A DNA stretch of 64,000 nucleotides. It comes from Mactromeris polynyma (taxonomy: Eukaryota; Mollusca; Bivalvia; Venerida; Mactridae). The stretch covers positions 8,988,981 to 9,052,980 of the forward strand of contig JASFXZ010000028.1 in NCBI GenBank assembly GCA_032209605.1. Reading direction: 5' to 3'. The position numbers and the translations under genes were made by a program. Shown here in pieces: positions 21,398 through 32,820 of this stretch (positions are counted from its first letter, which is position 1; each line of letters begins with the position of its first letter). The notes beneath the pieces were generated by a model. That model saw only the letters and a list, made by a program, of their open reading frames with translations. It ran no database searches and was not told the origin of the DNA.

Positions 21398-22341
21398 CTC
21401 AGGGGTGATGTGTTAATCACTACCGACCTGTCCAAATATATTACCATATACTCGGGGGTGATGTGTAATTCACTACCGACCAGTCTTAATATATAACCAT
21501 ATACTCGGGGGTGATGTGTTAATCACTACCGACCTGTCTTAATATATAACCATATACTCGGGGGTGATGTGTTAATCACTACCGACCAGTCTTAATATAT
21601 AACCATATACTCGGGGGTGATGTGTTAATCACTACCGACCTGTCTTAATATATAACCATATACTCGGGGGTGATGTGTAAATCACTACCGACCTGTCTTA
21701 ATATATAACCATATACTCGGGGGTGATGTGTTAATCACTACCGACCTGTCTTAATATATAACCATATACTCGGGGGTGATGTGTTAATCACTACCGACCT
21801 GTCTTAATATATAACCATATACTCGGGGGTGATGTGTAAATCACTACCGACCTGTCTTAATATATAACCATATACTCGGGGGTGATGTGTTAATCACTAC
21901 CGACCTGTCTTAATATATAACCATATACTCGGGGGTGATGTGTTAATCACTACCGACCTGTCTTAATATATAACCATATACTCGGGGTGATGTGTAATTT
22001 ACTACCTACCTGTCATAATATATAACCATATACTCGGGGGTGATGTGTTAATCACTTCCGACCTGTCTTAATATATAACCATATACTCGGGGGTGATTTG
22101 TTAATCACTACCGACCTGTCTTAATATATAACCATATACTCGGGGTGATGTGTAATTTACTACCTACCTGTCATAATATATAACCATATACTCGGGGGTG
22201 ATGTGTTAATCACTACCGACCTGTCTTAATATATAACCATATACTTGGGGGTGATGTGTAATTCACTACCGACCTGTCTTAATATATAACCATATACTCA
22301 GCAATGATGTGTATATCACTAACATATTTATTACCATATAT
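21398..22341. repeat. 53-bp tandem array directly after the KDZ gene, about 18 copies
   Basis: Units begin ctcgggggtgatgtgttaat and continue cactaccgacctgtcttaat. Each contains GTGATgtgttaATCAC, a small inverted repeat. A few units are 52 bp and carry the variant tactacctacctgtc. The array starts about 100 bp after the stop codon and would lie in the 3-prime UTR or in the right end of a transposon. Outer copies at both ends are diverged while inner ones are nearly identical. Confidence 0.95.
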
Positions 22342-23340
22342 GTCTGGGTAAAACAACTTTAGGTTACAAATATGACCAGCTATTTATTGAAACACCTTCA
22401 CAGTGTTTGTCTATGTTCAATACTGTGTTTTCCGGGGTGGGGGGGGGGGGTTATGTTATGATGCCCAAATTGCAGATACATTGTTACTCTTTGTACGGCA
22501 TACTATTAATCAAACCTGGTCACAATCTTTGTCTATACAAAACCTTGGTCTATTTGTTAGTTGAATTCAATTACTTAGTACTAGGTTGTCCAGTTTAAAA
22601 ACTAGGTAATGAGGCTGAATTCTAGAAATGCAGAGAAATCAACAGGTCATATTGGTTTGTTATCTTAAAGAAGTCTGCTCTAACTGTTTGTCTTTTTGAA
22701 AGTCTTTATTGCATTCTCAGGAGCCCAAATATATGTAACAAGTAAAAATCATTGAAATACCCATACTAAGATTTGGTATTTGTATACTGCATTATTAAGA
22801 AATACCCATCCACATGGAGTTTCCCTTTTAAAAAGCTGAACCAAGCTAATTCCGTCATCTTGGGTAAAAATTAGGTCACTAACCCAAATCAGAGACATTA
22901 ATTACAGGTTAAACTTCAATCAAATCTCTGGTTTATTACTGAAAAAAATTCAGTTTCATTTAATATTCACACAATTGGTAACACCATGGAAACTTTGGAT
23001 ATCCAAATGGTCTAAGTAAGGACAACTGTTATTTCTTTATTGAATACAGTAAGTCTGGGTTCAAACCCCAGTTTGGATCATAGTTTTCAGTTATCATTTA
23101 ATTGTGTATATATCTTTAAATATCTAAACTGAATTAATAAACTTACTTATTTATCTAATTTTAAAACAATAATTATATGTATAATGGACATGTTCTCTAT
23201 TTCAGTGAAGTAATAATCAGGTTATTTCTTGACAAGGTCAATAATGTCGAGATTCTGCTACAAGAATCACATATTGCTTAATGTGTTTTAAGCAAAATAT
23301 TTGTTTTACCATATGTTAGTGAAAATAAAATTGTTAAACT
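22342..23340. other. Non-coding region with a tRNA T-arm-like fragment
   Basis: No gene found. A poly-G run sits near 22437-22450. Near 23049-23072 the text ctgggttcaaaccccag forms a perfect T-arm-like stem with a GTTCAAA loop, preceded near 23008 by tggtctaagtaaggac, loosely like an A box. This is best read as a decayed tRNA-derived SINE, not a working tRNA gene; no full cloverleaf can be drawn. Confidence 0.4.
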
Positions 23341-23349
23341 GCTTGATAC

Positions 23350-23800
23350 TGTTATTTTTTATTGAACATGTCCGCAGTACAGGACAACTTTGTCCCAAAT
23401 GAACGGGATAGGTGCATGCTGAATCAAATGTCTGTATGATATGACCAACTATAGATTGAATCAAATATTTCCGTAGTATAGGACCACGGACATTATATAT
23501 AAACTCCATGATAAGACGAACTATGTTCGCAATGAACAGGTACATGTTGGATCAAATATGTCCGAAGTATAGGACAAACTATATCTCGGATCAAATATTA
23601 CCATAGTGTAGGACCCGGGATCAAATATGTGTGTAGCATAGGACAAACTATATCTCAGATCTTTCCATACTATAGCACCACGGACAAACTTTCGAAATGA
23701 ACCGGTACAAGTTTGATCAATATGTCCATTGTATAGGACAATCTATGTTCACAATGAGCAGGTACACGTTGGATCAAATATTTCTGAAGGACAATTAAAC
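23350..23800. repeat. Degenerate tandem repeat
   Basis: Repeated diverged copies of a phrase like gatcaaatatgtccgaagta then taggacaaactat, irregularly spaced at roughly 50-60 bp, with perhaps eight copies. Heavily mutated compared with the other arrays in the window. Confidence 0.65.
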
Positions 23801-23904
23801 TACTACATGAAGATTATTGAAGTATGTCAAACATGAACAGGTGTGCACACGTTAAATCAAATAGTCGGTGCACTTAGTTGGCAACAGTAAATAAATACAT
23901 GTGT

Positions 23905-24832
23905 ACGAGGGATGATCAATAAATAACGAGAAAATGCTTATATCTTTTATTTGATCTTACTCAAATTTAAGCAAAATGTGGTAAAATATATTAGCAACCA
24001 ATCGCTAATTTTTCAAGATTACAGTGACACAGTGCTCATATCTACGGTAACGCCCAGTATGCTAAGGCGGGGCATTTTGCAGGTTTTCGCCTATTTTCAT
24101 GCAAAATAAAACGCTTACAACTTTTATATTAGGAATTGTAATTTAATGACAATTAGTAGTTATGGTCACCTAAGACTCGCCTTACTGATAATGATCTCAT
24201 ACACGTGTTGTTGTTTCATATATTACGTCATACTTGTGTAGACCAAACGTTCGAGAAAACGAAAAGTTATGAAGTTATGAAGTAAAAAGAAAAAAAAATA
24301 TTTGTGCGTGAGAATAAGTATACTTTGGTGATCATACTATGACAAAAGATATGCTTTATATAAAGCAGGAGAGTTTTAACAATGTTTGAGAAAACAGTAG
24401 TGATCTACCGCGAAATGGCGAAATGCGACGTCGACATCAGATCACCGTACACAGAGTTGTATGGGCTGACCGAAATTCCATAGGGTGACTATTTGATTCA
24501 CTTTACAGTATACAGAAATATATGAATGGTTAAGGAGAGTATAATGAAAACTTTTGAAGAAAGAACAACAATAGGACTTATTGAGTATTGTCGTCACAAT
24601 GATAAACGTTATACTCAGATTTACGTAAAAAAAATATATAAATGACTTTGCCCCGCCTACGGCATTCATAGGTCGGCAAAAATGCTCTTAACAATTTATT
24701 TTTCAATATATTTGCTCATTGTTTCGTATGATTTCTGATAATACATGCTTTAATCACCATATGAAATATTTCAAGAAAACAATGTATTGTAACAAAGTTA
24801 TAAGCATTTTCTCGTTATATATTGATATATTG
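23905..24832. mobile_element. Mariner-like relic with inverted ends
   Basis: The left end (acgagggatgatcaataaat, then aacgagaaaatgcttata) is mirrored at the right end (tataagcattttctcgttat then atattgatat). The pair gives inverted repeats of about 30-35 bp with some mismatches. The interior of about 850 bp has no intact transposase; ORFs inside are short. The acgagg/gatcaa ends are mariner-like. I call it a degenerate or internally deleted element. Confidence 0.65.
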
Positions 24833-24849
24833 CGAACACCACCCCGAGT

Positions 24850-26200
24850 ATGACTCGAGAGTTCCCGATCCATTCGTTGTTCGATCGGCTGCATATTAGA
24901 GAGAATAGTCGGTAATAACTAAAAGCACTCATGTCGTGAATTTAGTCTGACGTCGTTGACGTCAACCGTGTGCGCAAGGTCGACGTTATTGCCCTTATTC
25001 AAAACTGGTATTTTTAGACCCTGTGTATGTTTCAGTTTATAACTGAACTGTCTTTAGGAGAAATTTTCCGCTTTCTACAGGATCAAATGTTGATGTATAT
25101 TATTCAACCATATCGAGTTTTATGATAATGATCCGGTTTATCCCACGTATTTGTTTATTGTGTCTCATGCAAATTGTTTTTAAACGACGTTCCTTGAACT
25201 GCCAACTATGAAGCGGTATGTTGAATAGACATCTCCGTATTTACGTATAAACCGTATCTACCGGGAGAATGTTAAGTGTGGTCTTAAACAAATGTATATT
25301 TAAAATTGTCGTAAAAATACAAACTGATCTGTAAGGTGAGTTCTTATTTTTGTGTATTCAATACTAGATGCTTATGGCGAAATAGCTGTAGGGAGGTTGC
25401 GAAAAGACCCAGCATATACGTGGAAAATAATAAAAAGGCATGTTGCGAAACAAAACGTGGACGTGTAGACGTACAAGTTGCAATTAAAATTCACTTGCTA
25501 AAACAACGTGAGCGTGTATAATCACTTGAAAGTTGAAGCATGATTTCTTCCTTAATATATATGAGTGTTTATAATAACTCACTATGGATATGTTCTATAC
25601 AGTCATGTATGTACCGTGCGTGTACGTTCCTTATAGTGTGTGTCGTATAAAACTAACTACTACAATTGACTACCGCAGTAGGCATCATTGTTTATATCTC
25701 AAATTGTATGGTTAACTCGTTCTCATGTGTATTTCACGAGCGTTGACATTCTCAAAGTTACCATCAATCTTTTTCTTTTGCCCTGTGCAAACTAGCCAGG
25801 CCCTAACCTAATGTGGTGATGCTAGCAAGCTATGAACAATGATGTGCATATAATCCACTACTTGTGACAGACTTACAGTATGAATGAGGCTTGGCTCTGT
25901 GGGGTGACAAGAAAGCTCCTATGCTATTCGACAGCATGACAAAGCCTTGAACACAATGCTTCCTTTTGATATTGACTTTCTATTTGCATATCTTGGTCGA
26001 ATGAGGCCATGCTTTTTACCAAAGCTACACACCACCTTATTATGTCACAGGTGCAAACTATTTTTTTCACAACAGCCCTATTTGTGCTGGTGGCAGTCGA
26101 AAAAATAGCCTCATACATATAGTCAGTGATGTTATCCATATTAACTCATAACTGGTGTATGTGAAGTAAGTCACATTGATATCGGTTGTTTGTGCAACTT
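24850..26200. other. Region without recognised features
   Basis: No supported gene. A short ORF at 25336-25521 and one on minus at 25924-26139 have no recognisable domain. CpG is somewhat commoner around 24850-25000 (gtctgacgtcgttgacgtca) than elsewhere, but I see no promoter evidence. Confidence 0.4.
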
Positions 26201-26207
26201 TTCCAGT

Positions 26208-26295
26208 TTGCTGCGATGGGCGAGTGGTTTAATGCGTCCCTATTTTGCATTGCTAGGCAATGGTGCCGATCAGTATGGGTATGAATCCTGCTATA
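26208..26295 (+). repeat. tRNA-derived SINE head or tRNA pseudogene
   Basis: The text tgggcgagtggtttaatgcg resembles the A box of a class II (Leu/Ser-like) tRNA and gggtatgaatcctgc, about 45 bases on, resembles a degraded B box. Arms do not pair fully, so a functional tRNA is unlikely. It is best read as the Pol III head of a SINE. Confidence 0.55.
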
Positions 26296-26299
26296 GCTG

Positions 26300-29200
26300 C
26301 AAACTTTTTGTGTAATTTCATGGTGTTTTAACTATGTCAGTATATTATCATTATTGTACATGTACAGAGATTAGACTCTTATAAAGATGTATGTGCCATT
26401 CTAGTGTAGAACTGACTGACAAACGGATTAACACTAGCTTCTCAAATTTACAATAACTGAAGATCCTATCATAAATATAATAATAAATCTAGTTAACATT
26501 TCACCAGTTTCTTTGTAAAATATAGTTGCATAGTTACTCATAAGATAATCAGATAATTTTCACAAATTCCTATCATCTCTTCCTGAAAAAAGGCTAAGTT
26601 TGGGGGGTGGGCGGAACTGCAAATTAATTGCGAAAATTACACAAACTTTCATGAAAAGGATATAGCAAAATGTAATGGTATCCACAGGTACAGACATACC
26701 AAGTATGCTGATCCTCAATGGAAACATGCTCATGTGTTAAAAATTTATTATTCGTAACCATTAGGAGCTTTAAAGCTGACCAAATGACAAAAGTGTATCC
26801 TTCTGTAAGGTATCAATAAACCCAGTTTGATAAGTACATATACTAAACAAACAGCTAACCGAACACTTTAAGGTTTTCTATTAATACGTAATATACGATG
26901 GATATGTTTAGTCATTTCTCGTATTTAAGCTATTTTCAATAGGTATTTCCTAAAATTTGGACTGAAATAAAAACGATTTGTCAGAACTGCGTTGTCAAAA
27001 TTTTAATTGTTTACTTTATTTCAATTATGGTTTAATTACAATTTAATTAACAAAGATGAAATTTAACAAATTTAACTCAAACGCCATATAGGATGTACAA
27101 CTTAGAATTGCAAAAACATAGAAAATTAAAAGCCATCGTTTTACGGTAAAATTGAAGTTTAAATAATGTTTAAAATAATCTGTGAATAAGCTAAAAAAGG
27201 GAGGTAATTACAAAAGAGTTATCACGCTTAAATTTAATATTTTACTAACTTCTTTCATTTTCAGTGTTTTTATATTTATATCATGACGTATAGTGATGCA
27301 CACATGAGTAAAAATAAAACAAAACAAATTAAGCACGATATAAAACTGAGCGACAATGTTGCAACCTTACTGGTAAGCAAATCGATCTACCATTTTCGAT
27401 TTCATAGTAGCAAAGTGTCCTTGTCTTCAATTTTTTTTTTTTTTTTTTTAATCTGACCTATTCATGTGCTATAAAATAGGTGCAACATAATCGTAAATGA
27501 GACACGTCCTCGAGCTACTTGTGCAAAAATGTGATTTAACCTAATTCGATTTGGATGAATGATTATCAATAGATTCTCAACTGCATTTGATGCATAATAT
27601 AATATTTCAGTTTTAAGTGTTTGGATAAAAAAATAAAAAACAAAAATATGTTCAAGATATAACAGTCTGTATACATTGTAGAACAGAAATCCAAAAACGC
27701 AATTAACTCATATTTCCCTGTTTTCCCTGACTGAAAGGTGATTTCCCCTGAAATTCGTGCTGCCTACAAAGCTCAAATACAGCTTGCATATGTATGACCT
27801 CAAACCTTCCCTAATAGCCATACAGAGACTACCATAAAGCAAATCTCATCATTAACTGAGATCCTTTGTGTTTTTGGGTTGGTCAATTGCTTTTAAAGTA
27901 AAATATATGGCAAATAGTGCTTTCTACTAAAGTCAGAAAGAGACACTACCAATAGCCAAGATTTTTTCATTCCAATTTCAAAGTAAAATTCCCCGTTTTT
28001 TCCATGCAGGGAATTTATAAAAAGCTACAAACCAACTTATTTTCGCGAATAAAAAATTGGGTGTTACATTTTGCCCATTATGACTACAAATGTTGGTGTA
28101 TGCAAGTGCAGAAAAATTAAAGAAAATGGTTATAGAACAAATTTGCAGATATTTAAGTTTGCAGATTATTTGCAGAATAATTTGTTGGTTTATAGTACTC
28201 CCTTTTCCATGTTTCCTTGATGATCCAATTTATCTAAAGATTTTACAAAAATTATTATTTCAACCAAGATAATCATGAAGATGAAGTGAAATTGTGACAC
28301 CTATTTTCAGCAATGTATTGACCAGGTTTGTCTTAAATAGATGTCTTTCAAAGCAATTGATGACTACGGACAGATGAACAACAGACAAAGAGTGATAAAA
28401 AAAGCTCACATTGTTACTTCATGACCCGGTGAACTAAAAAGCAAATCATTTGTCCAACATTAGATACATGTTCATAATATAATGTCTTGCAAAAGAGGAA
28501 TATTTTAGACAGCTTCTTCTGATGGCTGTTTCATCAGACCTTGGTTTGATCTATTTTCATTTGGATCTTCACAATAGTGTAACAGTGACATCTAAACCTG
28601 AAAATACTAAATAATGTCATTCAGAGAATAAACTAGAATTCATACATAAGGCCCTTACAATACCAACTTGTCACAGAAGCAGATATTTTGCCGTGGAAAA
28701 AGAGTATAAACTCTCCAAAAATTTGAGTTACATTCTATTGACTACAAATATTGTGGTCAGCACTGTAATGAAATTTTTAAAGTTCAAATACATATCCTAT
28801 TTTGACCCAAAGCCAAAAAGTTACCAAAACAGCCATCAATATACAGGTAATTTGGTCAGTGAATCTGTTTTGGTTATCAGTAAGTACGAGCAAGTAAATG
28901 TGGGGTTTTCTATTGTTCTTTTTTTTGTTTTGTTGCACCCCACAAGTGACGGAATAAATTGAATCTAAAATTAGCCTACTGTTCCACACCCCACAACTAC
29001 CTCTGGGTGTGTACGAACGCACAGACAGACAAAAAGACAATTATTTACAGTAAAAAGGAAATCAGTTTTTATTACCATTCAATGGTCCTGGCAAGTCTTG
29101 ACACTGATCTTTTTTGTCAATTCTCTCCAATACAGCTCCTCCTTGATTGACTGTAAACCATCAGTTTGGACAGCGTTCAGCTTACACTTACAAATCAAAT

Positions 29201-29370
29201 ATGTCACACCATTTAAAAGCTGAAAATCACAATTTTCTGAGATTAGGAACAAGAGATTGCAAAAGGCCCTTGGTCGCTCACCTGTTGTAGCTGAACCATT
29301 GACCTAGTTCTTGACACCCAGATGACTATTTTGGAACTCTATCTAGATTTTATCTAGACAAGCATTCCGA
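26300..29370. other. Gene-poor AT-rich region
   Basis: No supported gene in about 3 kb. ORFs at 28090-28272, 28693-28962 and 28777-29040 are short and have no domain. A diverged dispersed repeat begins near 29250 (ggcccttggtcgctcacctg), similar in style to the intron repeat near 12.7 kb. Confidence 0.45.
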
Positions 29371-29372
29371 CC

Positions 29373-30045
29373 CAGGGGCGGATCCAGGATTTGGTGTTAG
29401 GGGGGGCGTAAATATTGACAATCCCAACCAAAGCCCCGCCCCCCCCACACACACACACATACACACTTTACATGTTTATATCTTAGCAGAATGCCTCACA
29501 CACTCGTTCTCTACCTGATTTTTTTTCCAAAAAAGTAACTTAGTTATTGTTTGAGCGAAGCAAGCTTGAAAAATAATTATTCAAGCAGCATAATCCATAA
29601 AATCGTTCTTTATTTGATAATAATGACCAATAAAGATAATATGCGAGAGAAGAGAGCTAGAAAAAAATCGCAATGTTTACATATGCATCATTCAGCTAAA
29701 ACTCATTTTGTACCAAGGAATATTGCAATAATAGTAATATGCGAGCTAGAAACAAATACGTTATCTATAAAGCATTCCACAAACCTTTTTATGTACTAAG
29801 GTCTAGTCCATTAAAGGTACAAAGTGAGCGATGCGAGCTAGAAAAAATGTGTGAGTTTTCCTTGCACCACAAACCTTTTTTTGTACTGATATGAAGTTTA
29901 TTCCAATAAGGTATTATGCGAGCGAAGCGAGCAAGAAATTTTTTTTATCATGTTCTATCACTCAGAATGAAACACAAAAAACCTATGCTCCGGCGATTTT
30001 AGGGGGGGCGCGCGCCGGGTGCGCCCCCCCTTGAATCCGCTAGTG
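29373..30045. mobile_element. CAGGGGCGGATCC-ended MITE with 5-bp TSD
   Basis: It starts CAGGGGCGGATCCAGGATTT and ends cttgaatccgctagtg, imperfect inverted ends, with CGACC on each side (29368-29372 and 30046-30050). Just inside the ends are C-rich/G-rich complementary runs (ggggggcg and gcgccccccc). The interior holds four or five diverged copies of a gcgagcgaagcgagc-like motif. It is 673 bp with no coding capacity. Confidence 0.88.
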
Positions 30046-30299
30046 CGACCAACTTTTACTAAGATACAGTGAAAAGACCAGCCTATAATGCATACCACCG
30101 TTTTGACTATGATTTGACTTAATGACCTAGTTTCTAACCAAAATGACACAATATCAATATTTACCTTAATTTATTAGAGATGATCATTGTGACAAAGTTT
30201 CAAAAGATAAGGATGAAATTGTAACCTCTAGGGTTTCAAAGTTTTTCTATGATTTGACTAAATGACCTAGTTTTCAACCTCATATAACCCAATACTAGC

Positions 30300-31660
30300 A
30301 CCACCGTACCACTATCTACACTGTACCAGTTGCTCAAATGAACCACTTACTCCACTGTACCATTGGCTCCAATATGCCACAAGGTACACAGTACCACTAA
30401 ATCCACAGTATCACTAGCTCCACTGTACCAAATACTCCACTGCACCACTGTACCACTTGCTCCATTGTACCACCTGCTCCACTGTACCACTTGCTCCATT
30501 GTACCACTGTACCACTTTCTCCACTGTACCACTTGCTCCATTGTACCACTTGCTCCACTGTACCACTAGCTCCACTGTACCATTAGCTCCACTGTACCAC
30601 TTGCTCCACTGTACCACTTGCTCCACTGTACCACTAGCTCCACTGTACCACTTGCTCCATTGTACCACTTGCTCAACTGTATCACTTGCTCCACTGTACC
30701 ACTGTACCACTTTCTCCACTGTACCATAAGCTCCACTGTATCACTTGCTCCACTGTACCACTTTCTCCACTGTACCACTTGCTCCATTGTACCACTTGCT
30801 CCACTGTACCACTAGCTCCACTGTACCATTAGCTCCACTGTACCACTTGCTCCACTGTACCACTTGCTCCACTGTACCACTAGCTCCACTGTACCACTTG
30901 CTCCATTGTACCACTTGCTCAACTGTATCACTTGCTCCACTGTACCACTGTACCACTTTCTCCACTGTACCATAAGCTCCACTGTACCACTTGCTCCACT
31001 GTTCCACTTGCTCCACTGTATCACTAGCTCCACTGTACCACTTGCTCCACTGTACCACTTGCTCCACTGTACCACTAGCTCCACTGTACCACTTGCTCCA
31101 TTGTACCACTTGCTCAACTGTATCACTTGCTCCACTGTACCACTGTACCACTTTCTCCACTGTACCATAAGCTCCACTGTATCACTTGCTCCACTGTACC
31201 ACTTTCTCCACTGTACCACTTGCTCCATTGTACCACTTGCTCCACTGTACCACTAGCTCCACTGTACCATTAGCTCTACTGTATCACTTACTCTACTGTA
31301 CCACTTGCTCCACTGTACCACTTGCTCCACTGTACCACTTGCTCCACTGTACCACTTGCTCCACTGTACCACTTACTCTACTGTACCACTTGCTCCACAG
31401 TTCCACTTGCTCCACTGTACCACTTGCTCCACTGTACCACTTGCTCCACTGTACCACACTGTACCACTTGCTCCACTTTACCACTTGCTCCACTGTACCA
31501 CTTGCTCCACTGTTCCACTTGCTCCACTGTACCACACTGTACCACTTGCTCCACTTTACCACTTGCTCCACTGTATCACTTGCTCCACTGTACCACTTGC
31601 TCCACTGTTCCACTTGCTCCACTGTACCACACTGTACCACTTGCTCCACTTTACCACAAC
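30300..31660. repeat. Satellite, 17-bp unit, with higher-order segments
   Basis: About 80 copies of a 17-mer of the form taccacttgctccactg. Longer segments repeat: markers gctcaactgt (30671, 30917, 31112) and taagctccactg (near 30727, 30973, 31168) recur at 246 and 195 bp. Few stops occur on either strand, so about a dozen ORFs of 60-165 aa appear on both strands; none is a gene. Confidence 0.96.
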
Positions 31661-32820
31661 AAGCTCTAATATATGACTGTTAAAATAGTGTTAATCTGAC
31701 ATTTAGCTCAACAAACAAGTCACTTATTTAACTTCAATAATTCTGTAAGTAAAATAAATACAGTAAAAAAACAATCAGATAGTCAAGCAGGTTTCATTAC
31801 CATCACAAGTCTGACACTGCTGTTTCAACTGTTTCCATTATCCTTGATAGTCCATTATTGACTGTAAAACCATCAACTAGGGAAATATTGCTCCCATTAA
31901 CAAAACTTGTCTTTCACACTTTTTTAAAACTGAAAAATAATCATGTAGACACATGTCAAAACATTAAGAGACCAAAAGTGAAATTATAAATTATAATACA
32001 TGGACATGTGTATTATGAAATAGAAAAATAATCTTGAAACTTGCTTCTAGGTGCTACAGTCACTCATCAACCCTAGTAAAGACTATTTTTCCTGTATCTC
32101 ATATTACACTCAAACTTATTGTGTACTCTTTAAAACTCTTCCAATATGGAGTAGTTATGGATCAGCATTAGGAATACATAAGGTCAATAGTTTGCATCTT
32201 GCTAAGACTTACAGTCTCGATTCACATAGTGCCAGCTTATGATCCAAAACTACATAAAATGACTGGAATTTAGATACAGGAGAAACTATTTCAAATAAGT
32301 ACCTACTTTTTCTTTCCAGCTTACAACAGTGACCACAATTTAAAAACATTTTTGGACACAGACAATATGCAAGTCACTCATAGCTTTCTACATTTTATAG
32401 TACCCATACATTACTCAGTGGTATGATGCACTGTTCATAGACCAAAGAGTATTTTAAATTTTGTGATTTGAGTGCGATGATTATAGCCTATTATGTGCTT
32501 CTTGTCATTGCATAACAATATTCCATCTTGCATTTGATTTAAGGACACCAAATTTTATACTTTTTATTATTTGTGTGCATAAAACTACTAGAAATTGGTT
32601 CCAAAATTATTTTAAATCAAAATCATTATGACAAGATAATTAATAGGTTATAAAATCTATAACTACACAGTACTGCACATCTCTCCATGTAATGACATTA
32701 TACTGCTTCAGTTCCTCATCAAGGGATCTAGGTTACTACAGCATTTGTGTCCAACACAAATGTTCCTTCACTCATATGTTTCTAAAAGGAATGTGTTTCA
32801 ATTAGTAATACTTATTTTTC
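31661..32820. other. Region without recognised features
   Basis: AT-rich sequence between two satellites. No gene, TIR or RNA gene seen. An ORF at 32051-32242 has no recognisable domain. Confidence 0.45.

Noticed and set aside
21398..22341. Possible CRISPR-like array
   Set aside because: Units are contiguous with no unique spacers, and the context is eukaryotic with spliced genes.
23049..23072. Possible functional tRNA gene
   Set aside because: Only the T-arm-like stem is convincing; no complete cloverleaf or acceptor stem.
26208..26295. Possible functional tRNA-Leu/Ser
   Set aside because: A-box and B-box-like text is present but arms do not pair; better read as a SINE head.
30300..31683. 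Many ORFs on both strands
   Set aside because: Stop-poor 17-bp satellite; overlapping ORFs in opposite strands cannot all be genes and none has a domain.
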